Assembly: GCA_964468435.1 (NCBI GenBank)
Contig: CAYXVE010000044.1
Coordinates: forward strand, 1-45,525
DNA length: 45,525 nucleotides
From: JBCCTX01 sp964468435
GTDB taxonomy: Bacteria > Bacteroidota > Bacteroidia > J057
Direction: 5' to 3'
The notes beneath the pieces are model-generated. The model worked only from the letters and a program-made list of their open reading frames with translations. It did not search any database and was not told the origin of the DNA. The position numbers and the translations under genes were made by a program. Shown here piece by piece: positions 9,593-18,678 of this stretch (positions are counted from its first letter, which is position 1; each line of letters starts with the position of its first letter).

Positions 9593-10068
9593 GCACTGTA
9601 TATTAATATTTCATCTATATACAGAACGCAAATGATCTTTTTTTTCTTAAAAGCATGTAAGATGCCCTAGTTAAGTCCAGTAGACCAAAAAAATAAGTAG
9701 ATCATAGCCGATAAAATTACACATATGATATTTTAAAGATCGAAATAGTTTTTAGTTATCCTGTATTTACATAATAGTTTGATTTACAAAATACTACGAG
9801 TTACAGAACTATTTCGTGAATTCAACATTTGCTAGCTATTTTGCAACGACTTTCCCCGGAACTAGCTTTAATTTATAATTTCTAAAAAATGCCCGTACAT
9901 CAAGATAGATTTGAGCCAGTTTTATCTTGTTAATTCATGTTTCAATCGGTATAATCTATATGGATTAACAGCCTGTAAATGAGCGGCTAGATGAAAAGTG
10001 TATATCTTAGAAGAGAAGTTGTAAAAAAATTATCTGAAAAATTAAGGGTATGTAATTATGAATTATGT
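9593..10068. other. Gene-free AT-rich region upstream of the 498-residue protein gene
   Basis: These 476 bases lie between the gcvP stop and the start of the helical-protein gene, both on the minus strand. I see no credible coding frame; reading frames into the gcvP end are shadows. An exact TAnnTTTG is not apparent on the minus strand. The only structure noticed is a long-range 10-base inverted repeat listed separately. Confidence 0.5.
9741..9816. repeat. 10-bp inverted repeat with 56-base spacer
   Basis: CGAAATAGTT at 9741-9750 is matched by its exact reverse complement AACTATTTCG at 9807-9816. It lies in the non-coding region between gcvP and the helical-protein gene. A chance match in AT-rich DNA is possible; a regulator site or RNA stem is the alternative. 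Confidence 0.4.
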
Positions 10069-12963
10069 TTAAAACCTTTCTTCATAAGCTTCCATGGGAG
10101 GACAGGTACACACTACATTTCTATCCCCAAAAGTATTGTTCACACGTCCCACAGCTGGCCAGAATTTATTTCCCTCCATACCTTCCATAGGGTATGCCGC
10201 TTTTTGACGCGAGTAGACATGTTTCCAGTCATCGTGGGTTACCTCTCTCAGTGTATGAGGTGCATTTTTCAGCACATTATCCCCTGCATGAGCAATTCCC
10301 AGTTCGACTTCACGTATTTCTTCGCTGATAGAGAGCATGGCATCGCAGAAGCGATCCAACTCGGAGAGGGGTTCACTTTCAGTAGGTTCAATCATGATCG
10401 TACCAGGAACAGGCCAGGACACAGTAGGAGCATGAAATCCATAGTCGATCAGACGCTTGGTAATGTCATCTACCTCAAGTCCTACTTTGTGCTTGAAGGA
10501 TCTCAAGTCGATGATAAATTCATGGGCTACCCGACCATTTTTTCCCTGAAACAGGATTGAATATGCTTCTTTTAACCTTTCCTTCATATAGTTGGCATTC
10601 AGAATAGCGAACTTGGTAGCCGCTGTCATCCCATCTGATCCCAGAAGTTTAATATAGGCATAAGATATCAGGAGAATGCTGGGGCTCCCAAAGGGAGTAG
10701 CAGCAACAGAAGTAATAGCATGTTCACCTCCTGTTTTTATCAGGGGATGCCCTGGTAGAAAGGGAGTCAGGTGAGCTGCCACGCATATGGGACCCATACC
10801 CGGTCCTCCACCACCATGTGGAATGCTAAACGTCTTGTGCAGGTTGAGGTGGCACACATCAGCACCTATATGGCCAGGACTTGTAAGCCCCACCTGAGCA
10901 TTCATATTGGCTCCATCCATATATACCTGTCCACCTTTTTGGTGTATTAGGTCGCAAATCTCAATAATATCCTCTTCAAAAACGCCATGGGTAGAAGGAT
11001 AGGTAATCATCAGACATGAGAGATTATCAGCGTGTTTCTCCGCCTTAGCACGCAAGTCTTCTAAATCAATATTACCCATGTCATCGCATTTCACCACCAC
11101 CACACGCATACCAGCCATTACTGCGCTTGCTGGATTGGTACCATGTGCTGAAGAAGGTATCAACGCCACATCGCGATGCATATCTCCTCTATTGATGTGC
11201 CATGCTCTGATCACCATCAGGCCTGTGTACTCACCTTGAGCCCCGGAATTTGGTTGAAAAGAAATCCCATCGAAACCTGTGATATCGCAAAGTGCATCCC
11301 CCAATTCATGGAGTATCATCTGATACCCCTTCACCTGATTATACGGGACAAAAGGATGTATTGCTGAAAACTCCGGCCAGCTTACAGGCATTAATTCAGT
11401 AGCAGCATTGAGCTTCATAGTGCATGATCCCAGCGGAATCATTGCTGTATTTAAAGAAAGATCTTTATTTTCCAGCCTTTTGATATATCGCATCATTGCT
11501 GTTTCCGACCGATAGGAGTTGAAAACCGGATGTGTGAGATATCCGGAAGTACGGACTGCAAAAGCAGGGATGTGATCCATCTGCTGTCCATTACTGGACA
11601 ATTCATTTGAGAAAATTCCCTTTAGATTGGCAAAAATATCCACTAGTTTTTGTACATCATCCTTAACAGTCGCTTCATCTAGCGAAATGCTAACGGTATG
11701 ACCAGGATTATATCTTAGATTAATATGTTGATCCAATGCAATCTGACGAAGCTTTTCCTGTTCTTCCTGAGATTCCAGTGAAATCGTCAACGTATCAAAG
11801 AAGTGTGCACATTCAGGCTGAAAGCCTAGGTTCGTGAGTTCATGATATAGTTTTCTGGTGAGGTCATGAATTCTGCTAGCTATGGCGCGTATGCCGTCGG
11901 GGCCATGATATACGGCGTACATACCGGCCATAATGGCCAGTAGTGATTGAGCTGTACAGATGTTAGAAGTTGCCTTGTCTCTGCGAATATGTTGTTCACG
12001 GGTCTGCAGTGCCATTCTCAAAGCGGGCCGTTCATGAGAATCAATGGATACCCCAATGATTCTTCCCGGAATCTGACGTAGGAAGTCTTCCGTTGTGGCG
12101 AAAAAAGCTGCATGAGGGCCTCCGTATCCCATAGGTACGCCAAAACGCTGAGCAGAACCTATAGCAACATCTGCGCCAAACCCCCCAGGTTCTTTAAGTA
12201 AAGCCAAACTCATCAGATCAGCAGCGACGATCAGGAAGCTATTCTGATCGTGAAGCTTATTGGCAAGCGCTTCGTAATCCGCTATATTCCCATCTTTATC
12301 GGGGTACTGAACCAGGGCAGCAAATACTTTTTCATGAGGCTGATAGTTATGTATATCATCTACTACCTCTATTTTTATCTCTAAACCTTCGGCACGTGTA
12401 CCAAGTACCGCGAGTGTCTGAGGGAAACATTTAGCAGATACAGCAATAGTATCAGCTTCAGTTTTGCGGTCGCGCTTGGATTTCAGGTTGAATGTCATGG
12501 TCATGGCCTCTGATGCTGCTGTGGCCTCATCTAGTAGCGAAGCATTGGCTATGGGTAGACCCGTAAAGTCGCTTATCATCGTCTGGAAGTTAAGCAATGC
12601 CTCAAGACGTCCCTGAGCAATCTCAGCCTGGTAAGGTGTATATTGAGTGTACCAACCTGGATTTTCAAAGATGTTTCTCAAAATCACAGATGGAGTAATG
12701 CAGTCATAATATCCCAGACCGATATATGTGGTATAAAACTGGTTTTCCGAAGCGATTTTTCTGAGTTCATTGAGAAAATCATATTCGCTCATTGATTGGA
12801 TCTCCTTAAGAGGTTGTCGCAGGCGTATAGCCGAGGGTAGTGTCTCGTCTATTAGCTGCTCCAGTGAGGAAACACCTACACATCGAAGCATCTTTTCGAG
12901 ATCTTCTGAGCCGATTCCAATATGTCTTTTTGCAAATAAATCAATATCCTTTTCAGTTATCAT
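10069..12963 (-). CDS. gcvP: Glycine dehydrogenase (aminomethyl-transferring), P-protein of the glycine cleavage system
   Basis: The P-protein decarboxylates glycine using pyridoxal phosphate and transfers the aminomethyl group to lipoylated H-protein, feeding one-carbon units to tetrahydrofolate. The 964-residue chain is the single-subunit form with fused N- and C-terminal halves. The N-terminal block FAKRHIGIG, the segment TPYQAEIAQGRLEALLNFQTM and the C-terminal block HLNLHKTFSIPHGGGGPGMGP are all characteristic; K710 in LHKTF is the Schiff-base lysine. The C-terminus has NFGDRNVVCTCPP-like sequence (NTFGDRNVVCTCPP). No gcvT, gcvH or lpd lies in the window, so the other components are encoded elsewhere. 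The gene is divergent from the SpoIIE-type phosphatase gene. I see no glycine riboswitch upstream. Confidence 0.97.
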   Translation of the reverse strand: MITEKDIDLFAKRHIGIGSEDLEKMLRCVGVSSLEQLIDETLPSAIRLRQPLKEIQSMSEYDFLNELRKIASENQFYTTYIGLGYYDCITPSVILRNIFENPGWYTQYTPYQAEIAQGRLEALLNFQTMISDFTGLPIANASLLDEATAASEAMTMTFNLKSKRDRKTEADTIAVSAKCFPQTLAVLGTRAEGLEIKIEVVDDIHNYQPHEKVFAALVQYPDKDGNIADYEALANKLHDQNSFLIVAADLMSLALLKEPGGFGADVAIGSAQRFGVPMGYGGPHAAFFATTEDFLRQIPGRIIGVSIDSHERPALRMALQTREQHIRRDKATSNICTAQSLLAIMAGMYAVYHGPDGIRAIASRIHDLTRKLYHELTNLGFQPECAHFFDTLTISLESQEEQEKLRQIALDQHINLRYNPGHTVSISLDEATVKDDVQKLVDIFANLKGIFSNELSSNGQQMDHIPAFAVRTSGYLTHPVFNSYRSETAMMRYIKRLENKDLSLNTAMIPLGSCTMKLNAATELMPVSWPEFSAIHPFVPYNQVKGYQMILHELGDALCDITGFDGISFQPNSGAQGEYTGLMVIRAWHINRGDMHRDVALIPSSAHGTNPASAVMAGMRVVVVKCDDMGNIDLEDLRAKAEKHADNLSCLMITYPSTHGVFEEDIIEICDLIHQKGGQVYMDGANMNAQVGLTSPGHIGADVCHLNLHKTFSIPHGGGGPGMGPICVAAHLTPFLPGHPLIKTGGEHAITSVAATPFGSPSILLISYAYIKLLGSDGMTAATKFAILNANYMKERLKEAYSILFQGKNGRVAHEFIIDLRSFKHKVGLEVDDITKRLIDYGFHAPTVSWPVPGTIMIEPTESEPLSELDRFCDAMLSISEEIREVELGIAHAGDNVLKNAPHTLREVTHDDWKHVYSRQKAAYPMEGMEGNKFWPAVGRVNNTFGDRNVVCTCPPMEAYEERF

Positions 12964-13266
12964 TACCTATTATTATCCTGTTTTTTATGGAAAACAAAGA
13001 AAATGTATAAACGGTTCAGAAAAAAATTCCTTTAATTTTGTTTGTACTCAAACCTGTGAAGAATTGATAGGAATAACGTTAATGAAGTATATTTTATTCG
13101 TTAATTATATTTTTCCACTTTAGTATAATTAGAATTAAATTTAGTAACTGCCTAAATAAACTAATGTAATTCAGCGCAATCAAATTATCAAAATAAATAC
13201 GGGTTAAACTTATACATTGTATATAAGCATAATACCCTATAAATTCGTTGGAATTATCTGGATTTT
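12964..13266. other. Divergent intergenic region, gcvP / SpoIIE-type phosphatase
   Basis: This 303-base AT-rich gap separates two divergent genes. A plus-strand TAATTTTG at 13033-13040 fits the -7 consensus TAnnTTTG but has no good -33 partner and would give a leader of more than 200 bases. No tandem glycine-riboswitch-like structure is apparent next to gcvP. Nothing else stands out. Confidence 0.45.
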
Positions 13267-15342
13267 ATGCGTTTACAACTCCATAAGAGGCTATGGAAAA
13301 CCGTATTGTTGCTACTGGTAATCCTTTCATGGATTGCCATGGTCTCATTTTTTATTTACAAATACGTCATCGTAGCCGTATACGATCCCAACCAGCGCTT
13401 TAGTTATAGCTTTGAATTCAATATTTTGTATACGATATTCCTGGCTTCCAGTTTGGGTTTTTTTGGCAGAATATTTGGCCGAATTGAAAAACTCAATGTC
13501 ATTACCTTACTTTGGAGGCTATTTTTCATTGGAATGATCGCTGTAGGGATTATGCTGGTCTCGATCATCTCTAATGTATTCACCCAAGATCTTACCCTGG
13601 CAGATTATCTTGCTCCCATTTTCTTTTTTATTAATTTACTGGCATTTGTAAGCTTCTTTTTTTCGGCCATATTTATTTTCAAGCGCTTTGTATTATATCA
13701 ACGTACCCAGCAGAAGCTCAATGCCTGGTATACATTTATGGTCATCATCTCGGTAGCTCTTCTGTTTCCCATTTTTCAACCCTATCTGTCACCACCCCTG
13801 AGCTATTTTTTACCTGCTACTGCCGTTATTTACGCAGTGGTAGTCATTTATCTTTCTACGAGCGTAAGGTGGATAGCTTATCTCAATTTCAATCAAAAGC
13901 TACGCTCTTTGGGACTTTTTACACTGATTATCATTGTCAGTATTACCTGTTATGCAGTGTTGTGGCGCTTCCCTATGGAACTGGGTGATGCATACGAAAA
14001 CCTTGCCCAAAATCTTTTTATATATCTCATCATTGTATTTCCTATTACATACTCTGGGTTTTCCATCCTTGTATTATTCTTCAATTTACCTACCTCCTCA
14101 ATCTTTGAGCTCAACAGTCTGAAGATTGCCTCGGTACAAAAGATTAATCAGGCAATACAATCCAATCTGGATTTCACTGAAATCTCCAACAGTCTGCTTG
14201 ATGCCAGTCTAATGGCTTCCAATGCCAAGGCTGGCTGGCTTGAAATGCTATCTGAAGAATCCAGCAAACCTGAGATTAAGATTCACAAACGCATTACCCT
14301 AAAAGAAATAGAAGAACTGAAACAAGGTTACGACTTAACGGGCAAGGTACTCAAGGAAAACCAGCATTTCCTTGTTAAAAATACCCGGAGACATAAAGCA
14401 TTTCGCCGCAATAACAATAAGTTGCGTTCTTTTCTGGTTTCGCCCATTACCTCTAATAATCACCAGTATGGTGCAATCTATGTAGCTAGTGATCTGGTCA
14501 ATTCTTTTGAAGATGTAACGATCCACTCTGTCAATACTTTTGCTGAGCAGGCGGGACTCGCTCTGGAAAATGCTCAGTTAGTCCGGGAATCCATCGAAAT
14601 GGAGCGCTATCAGGAACAATTGAAGATCGCCAAAGAAGTCCAGAATGAATTGCTACCCAGAGATCTTCCTCTTTCTGACAAACTGGAATTTGTCGCATTG
14701 AGTGAAACTGCCTACGAGGTAGGGGGAGATTATTATGATATTCTACCCTATCAGGATAAGTTTCGGATTGCCATTGGAGATGTATCTGGCAAAGGCACTA
14801 CTGCAGCATTTTACATGGCAGAAATCAAGGGGATTTTCCATGCCCTGTCGCTGCTGGATTTACCTCCATCACAGTTTATCTGCTACGCCAATCAGGCCTT
14901 ATCACAGTGTATGAAAAAGGGCTTTTTCATGACTCTGACCTATCTGCAAATAGATTTAAGCAAACAAACAGTAGATCTGATTCGAGCCGGCCATTGCCCT
15001 TCATTTTACTATTGCGCTGAATCTGATCAGGTGACTATGCTCAAAGCCGGTACCGTAGGACTGGGAATCGTCAGAGACAGTTCATTCTACAACTATCTGC
15101 ATCAGCCCGAAAAACTTTCGTATCAATCAGGGGATATGATTATCCTATATACAGATGGTATTGTCGAAACGCGAAACGAGCATAAAGAAGAATTTGGCAA
15201 TACCAGACTTCAAAAACTGATAGAAGACCATATCCATGAATCTGCAGATCAGCTAGCTCATACCATTGTACAAAAATCCCGCGAATTTGGTGAATCTGAA
15301 ATAGAAGACGATTACACAGTACTGGTGATCAGGTTCAAATAA
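13267..15342 (+). CDS. Membrane-anchored GAF-SpoIIE (PP2C-type) serine phosphatase
   Basis: This is a predicted signalling phosphatase of the RsbU/SpoIIE group, which typically dephosphorylates an anti-sigma-factor antagonist in partner-switching systems. The first 280 residues contain about eight hydrophobic membrane segments. A GAF-like sensor domain follows (about 290-430, including GAIYVASDLVNSFEDVTIHSVNTFAEQAGLALENAQL). A short coiled linker (EMERYQEQLKIAKEVQNELLP) leads to the phosphatase domain from about 455, with metal ligands in VGGDYYD (D488), IGDVSGKG (D505) and EDDYTVLV near the end. The family is usually cytoplasmic in its catalytic part. No STAS protein, anti-sigma kinase or sigma factor gene is adjacent, so its target is not encoded here. 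The gene converges with the peptidoglycan-binding-domain gene, with 18 bases between stops. Confidence 0.9.
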   Translation: MRLQLHKRLWKTVLLLLVILSWIAMVSFFIYKYVIVAVYDPNQRFSYSFEFNILYTIFLASSLGFFGRIFGRIEKLNVITLLWRLFFIGMIAVGIMLVSIISNVFTQDLTLADYLAPIFFFINLLAFVSFFFSAIFIFKRFVLYQRTQQKLNAWYTFMVIISVALLFPIFQPYLSPPLSYFLPATAVIYAVVVIYLSTSVRWIAYLNFNQKLRSLGLFTLIIIVSITCYAVLWRFPMELGDAYENLAQNLFIYLIIVFPITYSGFSILVLFFNLPTSSIFELNSLKIASVQKINQAIQSNLDFTEISNSLLDASLMASNAKAGWLEMLSEESSKPEIKIHKRITLKEIEELKQGYDLTGKVLKENQHFLVKNTRRHKAFRRNNNKLRSFLVSPITSNNHQYGAIYVASDLVNSFEDVTIHSVNTFAEQAGLALENAQLVRESIEMERYQEQLKIAKEVQNELLPRDLPLSDKLEFVALSETAYEVGGDYYDILPYQDKFRIAIGDVSGKGTTAAFYMAEIKGIFHALSLLDLPPSQFICYANQALSQCMKKGFFMTLTYLQIDLSKQTVDLIRAGHCPSFYYCAESDQVTMLKAGTVGLGIVRDSSFYNYLHQPEKLSYQSGDMIILYTDGIVETRNEHKEEFGNTRLQKLIEDHIHESADQLAHTIVQKSREFGESEIEDDYTVLVIRFK

Positions 15343-15360
15343 TGGGAGGATCATCCACAG

Positions 15361-15999
15361 CTAGGGGTTAATCAACCGCTCCAAGACTTCGCGATCGACT
15401 CCCTGAGTAACTTTCATATTATGAGTTTCCTGAAACTGATTCAAAGCGGTCAGAGTCTCCCGATCAAAAACGCCGTCAACACTGATATTATACCCTTTCT
15501 CATTGAATAGTCTCTGCAATTTCCAGACGCCATCTCCTTCTTCTCCGATACGAATTACACCTTCAGATTTACCTAATATTTGAAATATGCTGAAATCCTT
15601 AGGGCTTAGTCCAGTTGCTTCCCATGCACGAATATCGTCGTTGGAGTAACCCTGCACTTTCATGTTGGCTGATGCTAACAGTTTTTGTTTGAGAAAAGAT
15701 GCCGTCGTTTTAATTTGATTATAGGTCATGGCCATTTTCTTTTCTTCTGGATCGCTCAATTCAGGTGCCAAAACATCGACTTTGTATTTCTTCCAGCAGT
15801 ATCTGGCGTAAGTCTCACACTCCAGTACGTATTGGTAGTATTTTAATACAACCTCAGGATCGTGATAGTTTGCATCTATGCCTGGATTGAGTTCTATACG
15901 ATAGTCCGACGGAGGGTTGAACCTCCTGTAGCGATCATACTGAAACCATAGAAGGATGGGCAGGCTAATGATAATGATGAGATAGAATATTTTTTTCAT
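15361..15999 (-). CDS. Membrane-anchored protein with C-terminal peptidoglycan-binding domain
   Basis: The 212-residue protein starts with an uncleaved-looking membrane anchor (IFYLIIIISLPILLWFQY, residues about 4-21), followed by an RYRRF stop-transfer-like basic patch, so most of it should be periplasmic. The last 60 residues (VWKLQRLFNEKGYNISVDGVFDRETLTALNQFQ) match the PG_binding_1 three-helix fold, known from cell-wall hydrolases. The central region (residues 40-140) is not recognised, and no catalytic wall-hydrolase motif is seen. It begins 49 bases after the murF stop on the same strand, so the two are probably cotranscribed; this supports a cell-envelope role. Confidence 0.75.
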   Translation of the reverse strand: MKKIFYLIIIISLPILLWFQYDRYRRFNPPSDYRIELNPGIDANYHDPEVVLKYYQYVLECETYARYCWKKYKVDVLAPELSDPEEKKMAMTYNQIKTTASFLKQKLLASANMKVQGYSNDDIRAWEATGLSPKDFSIFQILGKSEGVIRIGEEGDGVWKLQRLFNEKGYNISVDGVFDRETLTALNQFQETHNMKVTQGVDREVLERLINP

Positions 16000-16048
16000 A
16001 GGTCATAGAATTTGACAGGATTTACAGAGCTGGACTTCACTTGGTGGA

Positions 16049-17368
16049 TTATTCATCTTCTTCCAGCAATTTTTCCAGCTTCATCCCTCTGGAACCTTTT
16101 AACAGTACCAGATCAGCATTTCTGATCAGTCGCCGTATTCCCATCTTACCCGTATCTATATCCTGAAACCATTCTGCTTTTCCGGGGTATTGATCTACCA
16201 TGTATTTCATAAGGGGCCCGACTCCGATCACTACAAAAGGATTTTGGGAAGCGATGTATCTTCCCAAATCTTCATGTTCTTGTCGTTCATTTTTTCCAAC
16301 TTCCAACATATCTCCCAGGACCAGTGCCACTTTTCTACCAGGAATTTGAAAAACGTGATCTACTGCTGCCCTCATCGAACTAGGATTGGCATTGTATGCA
16401 TCCATCCAGAAGGCAATTTCATTCCAGAAAAGAACCTGACTTCGTTGATTTTGAGGAACATAGGAGCTTATCCCTGCTATAATACTATCTATTGATATCC
16501 CTAGATATGCTCCTACAGCTACAGCTGCCTCGATGTTCAGAAGATTGTACATACCACTAAGATGTGTTTTCATTCGTATGGACTGCTTCCAATTCACATT
16601 GACCAGTTCTATATCCATTCCGCTCAATTGCGTTGAAAGGATTTTACCGTAAATATGTGCAGATTTATGACCGTATGTCAGAGCGATTGATTTTCCTGTA
16701 CCTAATTTTGTTACCCTTCTATCATTTTGATTTACAAAGATTTTTCCAGAATTATCCATCACAGAATCGTACAGGGCGCCTTTGGTTTGCATGACCCCTT
16801 CAAGGCTGATCAGTCTTTCCAGGTGTGCTTTACCAATATTGGTGATGAGACCTAGGTTGGGTCGTGCTATTTCACACAATTCTGCGATATCTCCGGGCTG
16901 ATTAGCTCCCATTTCGATGATTCCTATCTCCGTATTAGGAGGCATCCTCAGCAGCGTCAATGGGACTCCAATGTGATTATTCAGATTTCCATAGGTAGCA
17001 TGTGTTTGCTTTTCCTGACTCAACACTGCATGAATCAGCTCTTTCGTGGTTGTCTTTCCATTGCTACCAGTAATTCCCAGCAGGGGTATGTCAAAAGTAT
17101 TGCGATAGGCTGTGGCAAGATCCTGCATAGCTTTAAGCGCGTCTTCCACCCATATATAGCGATCATCATCTGCTATATAATAATCCGGATCGTCGACAAC
17201 CGCTAGTCCTGCACCCACATCTAAAGCTCCTCTGGCAAAAACATTTCCATTAAACCGGCCTCCCTTTAATGCAAAAAATATCGCTCCTGGTAATACATCT
17301 CGGGAGTCTGTGGTCGCGAGTCTGCATCGTAGAAAATACTCCAGCAAAAACCGGGTTGTATTGCGCAT
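16049..17368 (-). CDS. murF: UDP-N-acetylmuramoyl-tripeptide--D-alanyl-D-alanine ligase
   Basis: MurF adds D-Ala-D-Ala to the UDP-MurNAc tripeptide in the last cytoplasmic step of peptidoglycan precursor synthesis, with ATP. The N-terminal domain includes TTDSRDVLPGAIFFALKG, typical of MurF/MurE uridine-binding domains. The ATP-binding loop is GITGSNGKTTT (residues 98-108), followed by the central-domain segment EMGANQPGDIAELCEIARPNLGLITNIGKAHL, which is characteristic of MurF. The C-terminal domain has the AYNANPSSMRAAVD segment, where the N-A-N-P block is diagnostic. The length of 439 residues is usual. It is outside the dcw cluster in this window. A near-consensus minus-strand -7 (TAACTTTA, 17413-17406) lies about 40 bases upstream of the ATG. 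Confidence 0.96.
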   Translation of the reverse strand: MRNTTRFLLEYFLRCRLATTDSRDVLPGAIFFALKGGRFNGNVFARGALDVGAGLAVVDDPDYYIADDDRYIWVEDALKAMQDLATAYRNTFDIPLLGITGSNGKTTTKELIHAVLSQEKQTHATYGNLNNHIGVPLTLLRMPPNTEIGIIEMGANQPGDIAELCEIARPNLGLITNIGKAHLERLISLEGVMQTKGALYDSVMDNSGKIFVNQNDRRVTKLGTGKSIALTYGHKSAHIYGKILSTQLSGMDIELVNVNWKQSIRMKTHLSGMYNLLNIEAAVAVGAYLGISIDSIIAGISSYVPQNQRSQVLFWNEIAFWMDAYNANPSSMRAAVDHVFQIPGRKVALVLGDMLEVGKNERQEHEDLGRYIASQNPFVVIGVGPLMKYMVDQYPGKAEWFQDIDTGKMGIRRLIRNADLVLLKGSRGMKLEKLLEEDE

Positions 17369-17436
17369 GGTGGTTGGACTTAATGCTGTTTATGTTAATT
17401 TTTGCTAAAGTTAAGGTAAATAAAACGAAATCGATC

Positions 17437-17943
17437 ATGCAAGATTCTCAATATTGGATAGAAAATCTATTACTAGAACCTCATCCCGAAGGTGGCTATT
17501 TCAAAGAAACTTACCGCTCGGATGATCAAATACCATTTTCGGCATTACCAGATCGCTATCAAGGAGATAGAAGTTTTGGTACCAGTATTTATTTTTTGCT
17601 CAAAGGAGATAATTTTTCTGCTTTCCATCGTATCCAATCCGATGAAGGCTGGCATTTCTATGCGGGTGATCCGGTGATTATCTATATCATTGCGCCAGAT
17701 GGAAACCGTGTGGATGTCCTTATGGGAAGGGATCTGGACAAGGGACAACAATTACAATATGTAATTCCATTTGGTCATTGGTTTGCGGCTCAGGTAGTAA
17801 AACCTGAAGGTTTTTCTCTTGTGGGATGTACTGTGAATCCAGGCTTTGATTTTGATGACTTTGAATTGGCAAAACGGAGCAAACTGGTAAGCAGGTTTCC
17901 ACAACACGAAGAGATTATCACCCGGCTGACCCGTATATCATAA
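17437..17943 (+). CDS. DUF985 cupin-domain protein
   Basis: This 168-residue protein belongs to the DUF985 cupins, a small beta-barrel family without a settled function. Diagnostic blocks are the N-terminal WIENLLLEPHPEGGYFKETYRS, then TSIYFLLKGDNFSAFHRIQSDEGWHFYAGDP, then GHWFAAQVV and the C-terminal GCTVNPGFDFDDFELA. I chose the ATG at 17437 rather than the in-frame ATG at 17269 because family members begin just before the YWIENL segment and the longer form would run through murF in antisense. The gene is divergent from murF, with 68 bases between the two start codons. Likely a cytoplasmic enzyme or small-molecule-binding protein. Confidence 0.85.
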   Translation: MQDSQYWIENLLLEPHPEGGYFKETYRSDDQIPFSALPDRYQGDRSFGTSIYFLLKGDNFSAFHRIQSDEGWHFYAGDPVIIYIIAPDGNRVDVLMGRDLDKGQQLQYVIPFGHWFAAQVVKPEGFSLVGCTVNPGFDFDDFELAKRSKLVSRFPQHEEIITRLTRIS

Positions 17944-18251
17944 CAATTATTTAACTGAAAGTAAATTCTGAAGCTGTCCATAAATAGTAATTATATTTAA
18001 GCTTTACACAAAGCTTTCATATTTTTAAGCCTAAGCATTTCAAAGTGGATGCGCTGTTTCGAGTCCGTGCTGCTCCGAAAAGAGATATTGCACAGGTCAT
18101 TAAGGGTACTTCATCTCGGATTGTACCGATAAATCAGGGAACAGCCATGCAGCAGGAATTTAAGTTCTTGTCATTTACATGGAATGTGGCGTACCAGGCG
18201 TTTAAAGAACAGGAAAAAGGATGGGAGATGATAAATTAAGCTCCTGACAAA
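17944..18251. other. Mostly non-coding gap with one doubtful small reading frame
   Basis: The 308 bases between the DUF985 gene and the convergent PspB-like gene hold one open frame at 18045-18239 (64 codons, plus strand). Its product (beginning MDALFRVRAAPKRDIAQVI) is not recognised, has no visible ribosome binding site or promoter, and resembles neither neighbour. It may be a decayed gene fragment or chance. I do not call it a gene. Confidence 0.35.
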
Positions 18252-18566
18252 CTAAGATTCCAGATCTTTTTGGATTTGATTCCTACGGTCCCCAGCTTCT
18301 TTATCTTTCAGATATGGTTCATTGCTGTCTTCAAGGCCAGTCATCAATTTCATATCTTCTTCCACAACAATCGCTTCCAGATTCTCAATCCGCCTTTTGA
18401 GTTCTGCATTTTCCTTTTTTAGTGTCTTCAATTCCTTCATTACCTCCCCTTCATCGCCCATTCTAGAGGTTTTGATCTTCTCTTTTTGAATTTTCATATG
18501 GCTATCTATGTAGGTGATGCCCATGATTCCCAAAAATATTATTCCTAAAATATATACAACCGTCAT
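18252..18566 (-). CDS. Small membrane-anchored coiled-coil protein, PspB-like
   Basis: This 104-residue protein has one N-terminal membrane helix (VVYILGIIFLGIMGITYI) followed by a charged linker and a leucine-heptad coiled coil (VMKELKTLKKENAELKRRIENLEAIV, about residues 42-67) and an acidic tail. The layout and the RRIENLEAIV segment resemble PspB and related phage-shock-type envelope stress proteins, in which this region contacts partner proteins at the inner membrane. No pspA or pspC gene is adjacent, so the function is inferred from shape only. It lies downstream of the epimerase-like gene on the same strand with a 112-base gap. Confidence 0.65.
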   Translation of the reverse strand: MTVVYILGIIFLGIMGITYIDSHMKIQKEKIKTSRMGDEGEVMKELKTLKKENAELKRRIENLEAIVVEEDMKLMTGLEDSNEPYLKDKEAGDRRNQIQKDLES

Positions 18567-18678
18567 TTCTTTTTCAGTAAAGATACGAAAATATAAGCAG
18601 GGTTGGAATAAGATGGATCCCGGACCACAAACGACTACAGTCCGCGTTTTGTCATCCAGGATCTAAAATCCATATTTA

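Noticed and set aside
12964..13266. Possible glycine riboswitch next to gcvP
   Set aside because: No tandem aptamer-like conserved sequence or clear paired structure was seen; the region is AT-rich and featureless apart from one -7-like motif.
18045..18239. 64-codon plus-strand frame between the DUF985 and PspB-like genes
   Set aside because: No promoter, ribosome binding site or recognisable family; noted as doubtful in the gap description only.
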